A DNA stretch of 64,000 nt, taken from the NCBI GenBank assembly GCA_965279655.1, contig OZ257255.1, positions 1,116,001-1,180,000 of the forward strand. The letters run 5' to 3'. Positions 7,157 to 14,549 of this stretch are shown here, piece by piece. The position numbers were made by a program, and so were the translations under genes. Within the stretch, counting starts at the first letter, position 1; every line of letters begins with the position of its first letter. Source of the DNA: SCTM01 sp965279655 (GTDB lineage Bacteria > Pseudomonadota > Alphaproteobacteria > Rhodospirillales > Rhodospirillaceae). A model generated the notes under the pieces. It did no database searches, had not been told where the DNA came from, and worked only from the letters and a program-made list of their open reading frames with translations.

Positions 7157-7854
7157 CCTTCGCCTATCCGCGTACCGACGGCATCGTCAGCTACAAGAAC
7201 CCCAAGGGCGAGGAGATCGGCCGCGAGGGTTTCACCATCCATCGTTTGCCGACCGGCCGCGTTACCCGCGCCTGGTGCGAAATGGACGAGAAGAAGCTGG
7301 TGCGCGACGCCACGTGGTCCCTCGACGAGAACTGGCTGCCGATCGACGGCTTCGTGCGTGTGAGCCTCGGCGGCCGCATCGCCGGGCAATGCGCCTACCG
7401 CTTCGAGGGGCACAACAAGGTCTACTGCGATTCCCACGGCACGCCGGGGCCGATCTCGGGTCACATGTCCCAGGTGTTGACCTCGGATAAGCCCTATCAG
7501 TTCCTGGGCCTCCACCCGCTGGTCGCGGACGGGCAGATCTGTGCCGTGCGCGGCGCCACTGCGCCGGGCGAACAGCGCAGCATCAACGCCATCACCTGTT
7601 CCTATTCCCCGGACGGCGAAACCGGGCTCACTGGCCTGCCCATCGAGATCAAGGTGATCTACTACGGCCCGGAAGAGGTGACCGTGCCCGCCGGCAAGTT
7701 CAAGGCCGAGAAATTCGGCATCATCTGGCAGCCCCAATGGCCGCCCGCGATGTATTGGGTGACGCCGGGGGAGTACATTTTCCTGAAAGAAACCTGGTCC
7801 ATCTCCGGACTCACCTGCGAACTGTCCAGCCTGCGAGTCACCGGCGCGAATTGA
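7153..7854 (+). CDS. Conserved hypothetical protein, coupled to the methyltransferase
   Basis: 233 residues with no signal peptide and no membrane segment. The composition is rich in beta-forming residues, and the segment EEVTVPAGKFKAEKF followed by aromatic residues resembles the strand pattern of DUF3108-like lipocalin-fold proteins, but I cannot place it firmly. Seven Cys residues are spread along it. The ATG overlaps the methyltransferase stop (ATGA at 7153-7156), showing translational coupling and suggesting a joint role. A long stretch of mixed polar strands makes a cytosolic ligand-binding barrel the best structural guess. Confidence 0.7.
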   Translation: MTFAYPRTDGIVSYKNPKGEEIGREGFTIHRLPTGRVTRAWCEMDEKKLVRDATWSLDENWLPIDGFVRVSLGGRIAGQCAYRFEGHNKVYCDSHGTPGPISGHMSQVLTSDKPYQFLGLHPLVADGQICAVRGATAPGEQRSINAITCSYSPDGETGLTGLPIEIKVIYYGPEEVTVPAGKFKAEKFGIIWQPQWPPAMYWVTPGEYIFLKETWSISGLTCELSSLRVTGAN

Positions 7855-7926
7855 CGTAACCGTGCGTTTGCCGGGCGGCGGGCCGGGGCTACACTCCGGC
7901 ACTTCAACCTCGGGGAGGATCTACTA

Positions 7927-8592
7927 ATGCGGACGACACTCGTTCTTGCGGGCGTGTTGACGGCGCTCGGCGGCGCCATCGCCATGGCACAACAGGCCGC
8001 GGCGCCGCCGCCGCCGATGACCTTCTTCGTCACCAGCGTCGGCGCCGGCAAAGGCGCGGATCTGGGTGGTCTCGCCGGCGCGGATAAGCATTGCCAGACC
8101 TTGGCGACGGCGGTGGGCGCGGGCGGCAAGACCTGGCGCGCCTACCTCAGCACCCAGGGCGCGAACGCGGTGAACGCGCGCGACCGCATCGGCAAGGGCC
8201 CGTGGCACGGCTCGAAAGGCGGTCTCATCGCGCAGGACCTCGGCAGCCTACACGGCGACACGCTTGAACTCGCCCGCGTCGGCAACAGCCTGCATAAGGC
8301 GAACGCCCGCGACGAGAAGGGTGAGTTGGTGAAAGGCTTCGGCGATACGCCGAACCAGCACGACATCCTCACCGGCACTCAGCCGGACGGCACGGCCTAC
8401 AAGGACGCCGCCGACCATACCTGCGCGAATTGGACCAGCAGCGCGGCCGGCGTGGCGCAGCTCGGGCATTCCGATCGCGCCGGCGGTCCGAACGTCTCGT
8501 GGAATTCCTCGCATCCGTCGCGGGGCTGCAGCCAAGAGAATCTCGTCGCCACCGGCGGCGCCGGATTGCTGTATTGCTTTGCCGCGAACTAA
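7927..8592 (+). CDS. Secreted lectin-like protein (endostatin/C-type-lectin-like fold)
   Basis: 221 residues. A signal peptide (MRTTLVLAGVLTALGGAIAMA, cut near AMA-QQ) leads to a domain beginning MTFFVTSVGAGKGADLGGLAGADKHCQ, with WRAYLST, NARDRIGKGPW and a C-terminal CSQENLVATGGAGLLYCFA. Proteins of this pattern in Alphaproteobacteria are usually annotated as lectins, with disulfides linking the Cys of ADKHC and the terminal YCF. GGGGAGG precedes the ATG. The ligand is unknown. It ends at a bidirectional hairpin shared with the next, convergent gene. Confidence 0.75.
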   Translation: MRTTLVLAGVLTALGGAIAMAQQAAAPPPPMTFFVTSVGAGKGADLGGLAGADKHCQTLATAVGAGGKTWRAYLSTQGANAVNARDRIGKGPWHGSKGGLIAQDLGSLHGDTLELARVGNSLHKANARDEKGELVKGFGDTPNQHDILTGTQPDGTAYKDAADHTCANWTSSAAGVAQLGHSDRAGGPNVSWNSSHPSRGCSQENLVATGGAGLLYCFAAN

Positions 8593-8609
8593 AGGCGCTT
8601 GAAGCGGAA

Positions 8610-8633
8610 AGCCCCCGCCGTCGCGCGGGGGCT
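8610..8633. terminator. Hairpin between convergent genes
   Basis: AGCCCCCGC (8610-8618) pairs with GCGGGGGCT (8625-8633) around a 6-base loop. On the minus strand it is followed by TTTCC, so it best terminates incoming minus-strand transcription, and it also closes the plus-strand lectin gene. The stop codon of the minus-strand gene lies within the right arm. Confidence 0.6.
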
Positions 8634-9153
8634 AACCCTTCGCCTTGGGCGCGATGAACATGTCGTAGGTCGCCAGGAGACGGCTGATGCCGTCGGCGAC
8701 ATGCACGCAAGTCAACGTTTGGCCGCTGACGAGAATCCCCTCGGGCTGCGGGTCGCCGTGGCGCTTGCCCTTGAAGTGGGCTTGCCAATCCTTGCGGATG
8801 ACCGCGCCGTATTGCGGCAGGCCGACGACGATCTCGATGCCCTTCACCGAACCGTCGTCATTGAGGGCGAGCGCGTAGGTCACGCGGTCGTCGCGCCCCA
8901 GCACCTGGTCGACGAAGAACCAGCCGCCGGTGGACGCTTTCCACGCGCGCACTTTCGCCCGATACACCGTGATCCCGGTCGCCTCGGCGAGGCGGTCGAT
9001 CTCGGCCTCGCTCATCAGGTAGTCCGCCGGAATCATCGTCGCGCCGGGGAACAGCAGCTGCTGCGCCTTCTCCACGGTGATCAGGTCGTCCGCTTGCACG
9101 GGCGCGGCGGCGGCGACGATGGCCGCCGGAACGAGAAGGAACTGAAAACGCAT
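8632..9153 (-). CDS. Periplasmic FMN-binding-domain protein, copy 1
   Basis: 173 residues with a signal peptide (MRFQFLLVPAAIVAAAAPVQA). The body matches the FMN_bind (RnfG/NqrC-like) pattern: KASTGGWFFVDQVLGRDDRVTYALALNDDGSVKGIEIV, followed by WQAHFKGK and the likely flavin attachment motif SGQTLT, in which the Thr would carry FMN through a phosphoester bond (compare SGATLT of NqrC). It would be flavinylated outside the membrane by an ApbE-type transferase, which is not in this window. A paralogue lies at 12952-13545. The electron partner is unknown. Confidence 0.72.
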   Translation of the reverse strand: MRFQFLLVPAAIVAAAAPVQADDLITVEKAQQLLFPGATMIPADYLMSEAEIDRLAEATGITVYRAKVRAWKASTGGWFFVDQVLGRDDRVTYALALNDDGSVKGIEIVVGLPQYGAVIRKDWQAHFKGKRHGDPQPEGILVSGQTLTCVHVADGISRLLATYDMFIAPKAKG

Positions 9154-9181
9154 CGGTGTAACCCGTGTTCACAAAAGAAGA

Positions 9182-9218
9182 CGGCGGCCAGGGGAGGAGG
9201 ATACCCCCCTGGCCGCCG
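9182..9218 (-). terminator. Rho-independent terminator of the Tat-methyltransferase operon
   Basis: CGGCGGCCAGGGG (9182-9194) pairs perfectly with CCCCTGGCCGCCG (9206-9218), an 11-base loop between. Read on the minus strand the stem is followed by TCTTCTTTT, a proper U-rich tail, 33 bases after the stop of the methyltransferase gene. Confidence 0.8.
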
Positions 9219-9250
9219 CGTCGGTAGCCAGTCTTTATCGGTAGGGCCTT

Positions 9251-10474
9251 TTAGACCGGTTTGGTGGCGTAGACGTGCGTGCCGCCGCCGCCGGAGCGAT
9301 CCGGGAACGACACCACGAAGCCCACTTTCCGCAGCAAGCCCGGGAAATCGCTGCCGCTATAACGAAGATAGTGGGGCTCATAATTATTATGACGGGTGGT
9401 CTCCCACAGCTGCGCCTTCCCGGTCACCGTGTGCGACGGCTTCTGGTTCGGGTTGCCCTCGGAGAGCAGGTCGTGGTGGCTGAACACCCCGCCCGGACGC
9501 AGCACGCGGAAGATCTCGCGCACGATCTTCTCGTGCTCTTCCACCGCCACTTCGTGGAACATCAGATGCTCGGTCACCATGCAGAAGTGGTTGTCCGGGA
9601 ATCCGCTTTCCTCGACCAGGCCGTGACGGAAGTTCACCTCCAGCCCCATCTTGGCCGCGCGGTAGTGCGCATAGCGCACCATCGGCGCGCCCACTTCGAG
9701 GCCCCACACTTCCGCATCCGGGAAGCGCAGCTTCATCGGCGTGGTGGATTGGCCCGTGCCGCACGCGATGTCGAGCACGCGCTTCACCCGGCCGTCCGCC
9801 GGCTTCAGGTGCTTCTGCGTGTACTCGATGTGGTTCTCGTCGTGGTCGGCCGTGCCGCCCCGGAACCCTTGCGTCACCGCGTGGTGATACACGAACCCGC
9901 CGAGCGGATCGCCGACATAGCCGCCGGGCTGCTGGTGGATCTCGTGGCGGGCATACTCGGGGATCTTCAGGTTCGGGTTCAGTTCGAGCTTGCCCGGCCC
10001 GGACGTGTCGGCCTTGTCCAGGGCCGCCATCAGCTCCTTGCGGTCCATGTGCAGGGCGCGCGAGGCGCGATCCCACATCAGGGTCTGGATGGTCGACATC
10101 AGGCGCAGGCGCGCCGCGTGCGTCTGCTCCTGGGTGATCAGGTTCCAGGCCTCTTCATGCGGGAGATCAGTGTCGTCCAGGGTCGACATGCCCTTGGAGC
10201 GCAGGAACTTCTCGGTCTGCGTCGACGCTTCGCGGTTGGCGGCCTGTCGGCCCATCACCCGGCGGAAGCCGGTCACGAAATCGAGGTGGCTTTCCGCCTC
10301 GAGCCCCTTGAACCGGATGCCCATCATCTTCAGATGCTCGGGCGTCATGTTCTCGTGGTCGATCTTCACGTCCTTGGTCGGACCCTTGTCGGCGGCTTCG
10401 GCGGTGCCCACGGCGGCGCTGGCGAGCGCGGCGGTGGCTCCGGCGAGGATGGTACGGCGTTCCATATCGGTCAT
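9251..10474 (-). CDS. SAM-dependent methyltransferase with a Tat-like leader
   Basis: 407 residues. The N-terminus carries ERRTILAGATAALASAAV followed by AEAA, a twin-arginine-like leader. After an alpha-helical, charged region of about 200 residues comes a complete class I methyltransferase core: VLDIACGTGQSTTPMKLRFP (motif I), GLEVGAPMVRYAHYRA, ESGFPDNHFCMVTEHLMFHEV and VLRPGGVFSHHDLL. An exported SAM-dependent enzyme would lack its cofactor outside the cytosol, so either the leader is not cleaved or used, or the domain does something else. GGGAGGAC lies about eight bases before the ATG. It follows an orphan gene by 15 bases in one operon closed by the terminator at 9182-9218. Confidence 0.82.
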   Translation of the reverse strand: MTDMERRTILAGATAALASAAVGTAEAADKGPTKDVKIDHENMTPEHLKMMGIRFKGLEAESHLDFVTGFRRVMGRQAANREASTQTEKFLRSKGMSTLDDTDLPHEEAWNLITQEQTHAARLRLMSTIQTLMWDRASRALHMDRKELMAALDKADTSGPGKLELNPNLKIPEYARHEIHQQPGGYVGDPLGGFVYHHAVTQGFRGGTADHDENHIEYTQKHLKPADGRVKRVLDIACGTGQSTTPMKLRFPDAEVWGLEVGAPMVRYAHYRAAKMGLEVNFRHGLVEESGFPDNHFCMVTEHLMFHEVAVEEHEKIVREIFRVLRPGGVFSHHDLLSEGNPNQKPSHTVTGKAQLWETTRHNNYEPHYLRYSGSDFPGLLRKVGFVVSFPDRSGGGGTHVYATKPV

Positions 10475-10489
10475 GGTGCGTGTCCTCCC

Positions 10490-10867
10490 TTACGACCGGT
10501 TGATCGGCGGCACTTTGGCCGACGGGTTGGCGCCGCTCGTGTTCTGCGGCGCGCGCGCCAGCACGGCGAACACGCGGCCGATCCAGTCGTCGCGCTCCTT
10601 CGCCCAGGCGAGCTTGGTTTCGTCGGAGGGAACGTAAGCCTCGACCTTCGCGATCAGGCCCGGCTGCTTCTCCTCCATGATCTTCTCGAGCACCATGTTG
10701 CGCTTCTTGATCGCCCACATCTCCGCGCCGATGCCGACGAGGCAGTCCATGATGTTGTCGATATGCGTGTTGTTGGTATAGGTCGTGCGATCCCAATCGC
10801 CTTTGACATAGTCCACGGCGACGTGGGGCTGTTCTTTTCGCGCTTCCGGTTTCTTGGCCTCTGCCAT
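10490..10867 (-). CDS. Orphan protein in the Tat-methyltransferase operon
   Basis: 125 residues, hydrophilic, no leader, with a lysine-rich N-terminus and a helical middle section (NIMDCLVGIGAEMWAIKKRNMVLEKIMEEK) that could form an amphipathic or coiled-coil helix. No known family is recognised. A strong ribosome site (GGGAGGA) stands about seven bases before the ATG. It is the first gene of the operon, 15 bases ahead of the methyltransferase, so a partner or substrate role is possible. A repeat element of the dispersed alphaproteobacterial type lies just upstream. Confidence 0.7.
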   Translation of the reverse strand: MAEAKKPEARKEQPHVAVDYVKGDWDRTTYTNNTHIDNIMDCLVGIGAEMWAIKKRNMVLEKIMEEKQPGLIAKVEAYVPSDETKLAWAKERDDWIGRVFAVLARAPQNTSGANPSAKVPPINRS

Positions 10868-10998
10868 GACGGTTCCTCCCGAGCAGGTTTAGCGATGCGC
10901 CGGCCGCGCGGGCCGGGTCGGGGGAAAGCCTAGCACTTTTCGGGCCGGGAAGGTGCAGCGCCGAAGGATCGCATTATGAGACGATGGCCCGCGCGATA

Positions 10999-11071
10999 GG
11001 AAAAGTGGGGACCGGTTTTCCGTGGAATCGCGCGCATTTATTTGAATCGGAGCACGATGCCATCGTGCTCC
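10999..11071. repeat. Dispersed alphaproteobacterial intergenic repeat
   Basis: Two adjoining palindromic parts: GGAAAA (10999-11004) with TTTTCC (11016-11021) around GTGGGGACCGG, and GGAGCACGATG (11049-11059) with CATCGTGCTCC (11061-11071) about a single base. The combination GGAAAAGTGG-n-ACCGGTTTTCC beside a GAGCA-GAT palindrome is a repeat I know from intergenic regions of Bradyrhizobium and relatives. It may also act as a transcript end signal for the PAS-like gene. Of the 259 bases between the two genes here, this is the only structured part I see. Confidence 0.6.
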
Positions 11072-11126
11072 GGGCTTTTCCGCGCCGCACGGATGGCGTT
11101 CAGCAGCGCCCAAAGTTAGAGGAGCG

Positions 11127-11729
11127 TTACAAAGGCGGCGCGGCGGGAACGCCCGAACCGATGTCCAACCACCATTTCGCCACCACCTTCAGCGTCATCC
11201 CCACGATCGAACCCTTGGTCGGCATGCGGTGCAGCCCGGCGCTGAAGCCGACAACCTGGCCCACATTCTGGACCGTGTCGTCGCCGTAGGTCAGCAGCGG
11301 CAGCACCACCGTCTGCGTGCGGATGCGCCGCCGCTCCGCCGACAGGTGCTCGCTCTCGAAGCAGAACCCGCACGGCGTGGACAGCACGTTGTGCAGGTTC
11401 GCGAGCCCCTGCGACCGCCGATGCGGAATGTTGGCGTAGAGGCTGCGGCTGTCCACGTGCTCGCCCTCGCTCCCGCTCAACTCGCTGCCGAGGAACAGAA
11501 GCCGCGCATCGTCCGCCCGCACCTCGGCGCGGAACAGCCGCGTCGCGAACGAGATCGGCAGCGCCGCCGCCCAATCCTCCAGATGCGGCACGCCCTCCGC
11601 GCCGCGAATGCGCAGCCAATGACTCACGAACGCGGCGCAGTGCACATCCAATCGGCCGTAAGCCGGATCGATCCCGCGCGTTGCTCCCGTTCGGTGTGCG
11701 CTGTGATGTTCTCGGTCTTGCGTCATCAT
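11127..11729 (-). CDS. PAS_5-like single-domain protein
   Basis: 200 residues, no leader and no membrane segment. The order HWLRIRG...VPHLEDW...LPISFATRLFRAEVRADDARLLFLGSEL, then GFCFESEHLSAERRRIRTQTVVLPLLTYGDDTVQNVGQVVGFSAG, follows the PAS_5 pattern of alphaproteobacterial proteins, in which a ligand-sensing PAS stands alone with no output domain. The family match is moderate. GAGGGG lies upstream of the double ATG; the first is used here. Its stop is followed by the dispersed repeat. Genes on either side run the same way but with about 200-base gaps, so it is probably its own unit. Confidence 0.6.
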   Translation of the reverse strand: MMTQDREHHSAHRTGATRGIDPAYGRLDVHCAAFVSHWLRIRGAEGVPHLEDWAAALPISFATRLFRAEVRADDARLLFLGSELSGSEGEHVDSRSLYANIPHRRSQGLANLHNVLSTPCGFCFESEHLSAERRRIRTQTVVLPLLTYGDDTVQNVGQVVGFSAGLHRMPTKGSIVGMTLKVVAKWWLDIGSGVPAAPPL

Positions 11730-11930
11730 GGGCTGCCCCTCGATCCGTCCGCGGATTGCGCGTGACGGCGAGGATGATGGACCGCGTTCACACGCTTGCG
11801 GTGTGACAATGTTGCAGTGCGCTGGGCGATGCTCAACGCCTGCGGCGGAGCGGCTTACGCGACGTCGGGCAAGCGTTGCCGCCGCGCCTGTGACAACGAT
11901 GAGTGCGGCGAGCTAGACGAAAGTATCGCT

Positions 11931-12737
11931 CTACCGCTGCTCCAACCGCATCGGCGTCACCGCCCGCAGCCGTTCGATCTCCGCCATGTCCTTCGGCGGC
12001 AGCATCCACAGCGGCGCATTCGCCTTCACGTAGTCGACGATCCGCTTCGGCATGCTCTCGAACGTGCCCGTGCGCGTGAACGTCGCGTTGGAGACCGTCG
12101 GGCCCGGCCCCGCGCTCACCCAGGTATTCTGGAACCGCGCCTGTTCCGTCTTCGCGTCCGGGCGCAGGAAGAAGTCGTTCACTTCATAAAATCTCGTCCG
12201 GCTGCCGTCGCCGCGCAAGCGGTCCACGAACATGGCGTAGTTGAAGTGCGTCACGTTCCCCAGCCGCTTGGCGGTGAAGTTGCGCTGCGGCGGTTCGTCG
12301 GTCACCGCCGTCATGTCGTGGCTCTGCACGGTGTAGACGATGTCGTCGCCCTCCAACGTGTAGCTCCGCACCTGGAAAGGGTAGGCGACCGGCGCGCGCG
12401 GCTTACCGTCGCTCCCGGTCAGGATCTCGCCCGTCGCCGGGTCGAGCAGAATGAAGATCTTGCGCGAGAGATGGAACCGGACATGCGGCTTGGCGGGATC
12501 GCGGATCGCCACCGCCGCCTCGAAGCCCTCCATGTGGCTCAGCAGCTTGCCGGTGCCTTCCTGAAGGACATTGCCCTTCGCGTACCAGTATACCGGCGTC
12601 CCGTCGCCGGCGCGCATCTTGATCCAGGCGTCGAAGAGGTCGGGCGTGAAGCCGCCGGCGCTTGCCGATCCCGAGGCTACCGACAGCGCCGCCACCGGGG
12701 CCGCCAGGATCGCAAATGCCAGAAGCCACGCCCGCAT
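11931..12737 (-). CDS. Secreted DUF1838-like protein
   Basis: 268 residues with a signal peptide (MRAWLLAFAILAAPVAALSV, cut near ASA-GG). The body shows DUF1838-like features: DLFDAWIKMRAGDGTPVYWYAKGNV, SRKIFILLDPATGEIL, and YPFQVRSYTLEGDDIVY. Two clearer members of that family are at 37212-38288 and 45752-46579. DUF1838 proteins are periplasmic and uncharacterised. It lies 21 bases downstream of a very small basic-protein gene, probably in one transcript. Nothing suggests a substrate. Confidence 0.65.
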   Translation of the reverse strand: MRAWLLAFAILAAPVAALSVASGSASAGGFTPDLFDAWIKMRAGDGTPVYWYAKGNVLQEGTGKLLSHMEGFEAAVAIRDPAKPHVRFHLSRKIFILLDPATGEILTGSDGKPRAPVAYPFQVRSYTLEGDDIVYTVQSHDMTAVTDEPPQRNFTAKRLGNVTHFNYAMFVDRLRGDGSRTRFYEVNDFFLRPDAKTEQARFQNTWVSAGPGPTVSNATFTRTGTFESMPKRIVDYVKANAPLWMLPPKDMAEIERLRAVTPMRLEQR

Positions 12738-12758
12738 CTCACCGCCCGGCTTCGCGTC

Positions 12759-12860
12759 CTATTTCTTGGCCACGCTCTGCGCGTAAGCCGACTTCGTCTT
12801 GGTGGCTTTTTCCTGCTTCGGCTTCTTCGCCTGGGGCTTCTTCAGCTGACCTTTAGCCAT
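12759..12860 (-). CDS. Small lysine-rich protein (33 residues)
   Basis: A short frame from ATG 12860 to TAG 12759 gives a 33-residue, strongly basic peptide starting MAKGQLKKPQAKKPKQEK and ending AYAQSVAKK. A consensus-like ribosome site AGGAGA stands six bases before the ATG. Small proteins that begin MAKGQ and continue with alternating Lys, Pro and Ala recur in Proteobacteria as conserved hypotheticals. It is 21 bases upstream of the DUF1838-like gene in the same direction. Role unknown; the charge would suit nucleic-acid or ribosome contact. Confidence 0.7.
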   Translation of the reverse strand: MAKGQLKKPQAKKPKQEKATKTKSAYAQSVAKK

Positions 12861-12951
12861 TGCCGTCTCCTGTTGAAATGCCGCCGCCGGGATTGGGCGG
12901 TGAGGCGATGCTAACCGACAGCAGGCAGCGCGGCAAATGCGTCCGTCGCCG

Positions 12952-13545
12952 CTAGACCAGTTTCCGCGTCTTCATGATCTGATGGATCAGCAGCAGCTTG
13001 CGCACGCTGCCGATCAGGTGCTGCGCCGATTGCGTCGTCCCCGAGATGTTCGGCACGACGTCGGCCGGGTCCTTGCCGTCGCGGCGGCAGCCGACGAAGC
13101 GCGCGGTCCACTCCGGCTTGCGGACCTGGTCGTAGGTCCCCACACAGACAAGGATCTCCAGGCCCTTCACCGCGCCGGACGCGTCCAGCCCCAGTGCGAA
13201 GGTGATGATGTCGCCGCGCCCCAGGCACTGATCCAGGAAGAACAAGCCCCCGGTGGACACCTTCCACGCCGGCACCTTCCGCCGCCACACCGACGCATCC
13301 AGCGAAACCTCGCCCACCTTCACGACCTCCCCGTCGGTCATCTCGAACGTGGCATCGGTGAATTTCGCGCCGGGGAAAATCAGCGCCCGCGCCTGGGCGA
13401 CGGTCAGGTAGTCGAAGGCGCGCGCGGGCGCCGGCATCGCCGCCGCCGCGAGGGCAGGGAGGAACAGCAGCCGCGCCCGCACCGGCAGGCGATTTGGATG
13501 GTTCTCTGGTTGGTCCAGGGACGGGCGTGGCGGGCCGGAGCGCAT
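12952..13545 (-). CDS. Periplasmic FMN-binding-domain protein, copy 2
   Basis: Up to 197 residues; the true start may be GTG 13482, directly before the hydrophobic leader (RARLLFLPALAAAAMPAPARA). The mature part parallels the protein at 8632-9153: LTVAQARALIFPGAKF, VPAWKVSTGGLFFLDQCLGRGDIITFALGLDASGAVKGLEILV, WTARFVG, and a candidate flavin-Thr motif SGTTQS. Both belong to the FMN_bind fold of RnfG/NqrC, used for extracytoplasmic electron transfer. The segment around LIGSVRKLLLI after the motif is conserved between the copies. ApbE and a membrane partner must lie elsewhere. Confidence 0.68.
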   Translation of the reverse strand: MRSGPPRPSLDQPENHPNRLPVRARLLFLPALAAAAMPAPARAFDYLTVAQARALIFPGAKFTDATFEMTDGEVVKVGEVSLDASVWRRKVPAWKVSTGGLFFLDQCLGRGDIITFALGLDASGAVKGLEILVCVGTYDQVRKPEWTARFVGCRRDGKDPADVVPNISGTTQSAQHLIGSVRKLLLIHQIMKTRKLV

Positions 13546-13617
13546 GCGCCAGACTACGCCAGAAGTCCGCGCCTGTATCTTCTCGAGGGCGGTGCGTCCG
13601 TATCCCGGCGCGCGCGA

Positions 13618-14151
13618 TCAGCCTTTCGCGCCAAAGCGCGTGATGCCTTCCATGATCAGCGCCTCCGCCACGTCGGCGTCGCGCCAACCGTCCAGCTTGG
13701 TCCACTTGCCCGTTTCCAGGTCTTTGTAGTGCTGGAAGAAATGCGCGATCTGCTCCAGCAGGGTGTGCCGCAGGTCGGTGTAATTCGCGATGTTGTCGTA
13801 GTACGGGTGCAGGTCGTCCACCGGCACCGCCAGGATCTTCTCGTCCATGCCCGCGTTGTCGGTCATCACCAGCGCGCCGACGGGGCGGGAGCGCAGGATC
13901 GCGCCGGACATCACCGGCACCTGCGTCAGCACCAGCACGTCCACCGGGTCGCCGTCGCCCGACAGGGTGTTGGGCACGAACCCGTAGTTGGCCGGATAGA
14001 ACATCGCCGTATGCAGGAAACGGTCGACGATCAGCGCGCCGGACTCCTTGTCCATCTCGTACTTCACCGGCGGCCCGCCCATGGGGATTTCGATGAGCAC
14101 ATTGATGTCCTTCGGCGGATTGCGTCCGGGCGGGATCTTCTCGAGCTGCAT
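13618..14151 (-). CDS. ppa: Inorganic pyrophosphatase
   Basis: 177 residues, normal for a family I soluble pyrophosphatase. MQLEKIPPG...INVLIEIPMGGPPVKYEMDKESGALIVDRFL begins the OB-like core; the signature DGDPVDVLVL carries the metal-binding Asp residues, and YYDNIANYTDL and the HYKDLE region complete the active site. It hydrolyses pyrophosphate in the cytosol and drives biosynthetic reactions. The start ATG 14151 gives the standard N-terminus. It stands alone, with the REP-like cluster upstream and an FMN-domain gene downstream. Confidence 0.96.
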   Translation of the reverse strand: MQLEKIPPGRNPPKDINVLIEIPMGGPPVKYEMDKESGALIVDRFLHTAMFYPANYGFVPNTLSGDGDPVDVLVLTQVPVMSGAILRSRPVGALVMTDNAGMDEKILAVPVDDLHPYYDNIANYTDLRHTLLEQIAHFFQHYKDLETGKWTKLDGWRDADVAEALIMEGITRFGAKG

Positions 14152-14274
14152 GGCGGGGCCGTTTCGGTGGGAGGGGCAGGGGGCGGGTGAGTACCCCAGC
14201 CAGGCCCGAATGACACGCGGAATTACCGCATAACTGCCCGGCGCGTTGCCCCGCCGCCGGAGGGACCTCTTGCC

Positions 14275-14466
14275 GTCATCCTTGCGGCCCCAAGCCGCGA
14301 GGATCCACGCCCGTCGTCATCCTTGCAGCCGTAAGGCCGCGAGGATCCACGCCCGTCGTCATCCTTGCGGCCGTAAGGCCGCGAGGATCCAGAGGTTTCT
14401 GTTTCTCCTCCGCAAAACGGAAACCCAAACCTCTGGGTCCTCGGCCCTGCGGGCCAAGGACGACGG
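14275..14466. repeat. Cluster of REP-like palindromic repeats
   Basis: Three direct copies start with GTCATCCTTGC at 14275, 14316 and 14358, with periods of 41 and 42 bases; each contains a GCGGCC...GGCCGC-type stem and ends GAGGATCCA. The third is joined to an inverted fourth copy (up to about 14466, ending AAGGACGAC) through the inverted pair CCAGAGGTTT (14389-14398) and AAACCTCTGG. This is the head-to-head layout of REP/BIME elements. It fills most of the 398-base gap between ppa and ohr; nothing else is seen in that gap. Confidence 0.8.
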
Positions 14467-14549
14467 AGTTTCGCCGGGAGCCTTGGTCACCCCATCCGCC
14501 CCGAGGTACGCTTTCCCCCGCCCCATCCCCCCAGCGAAGGAGTCCCCCA

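Noticed and set aside
14152..14549. REP-like array as a CRISPR
   Set aside because: Units are contiguous palindromes with no unique spacers and include an inverted copy.
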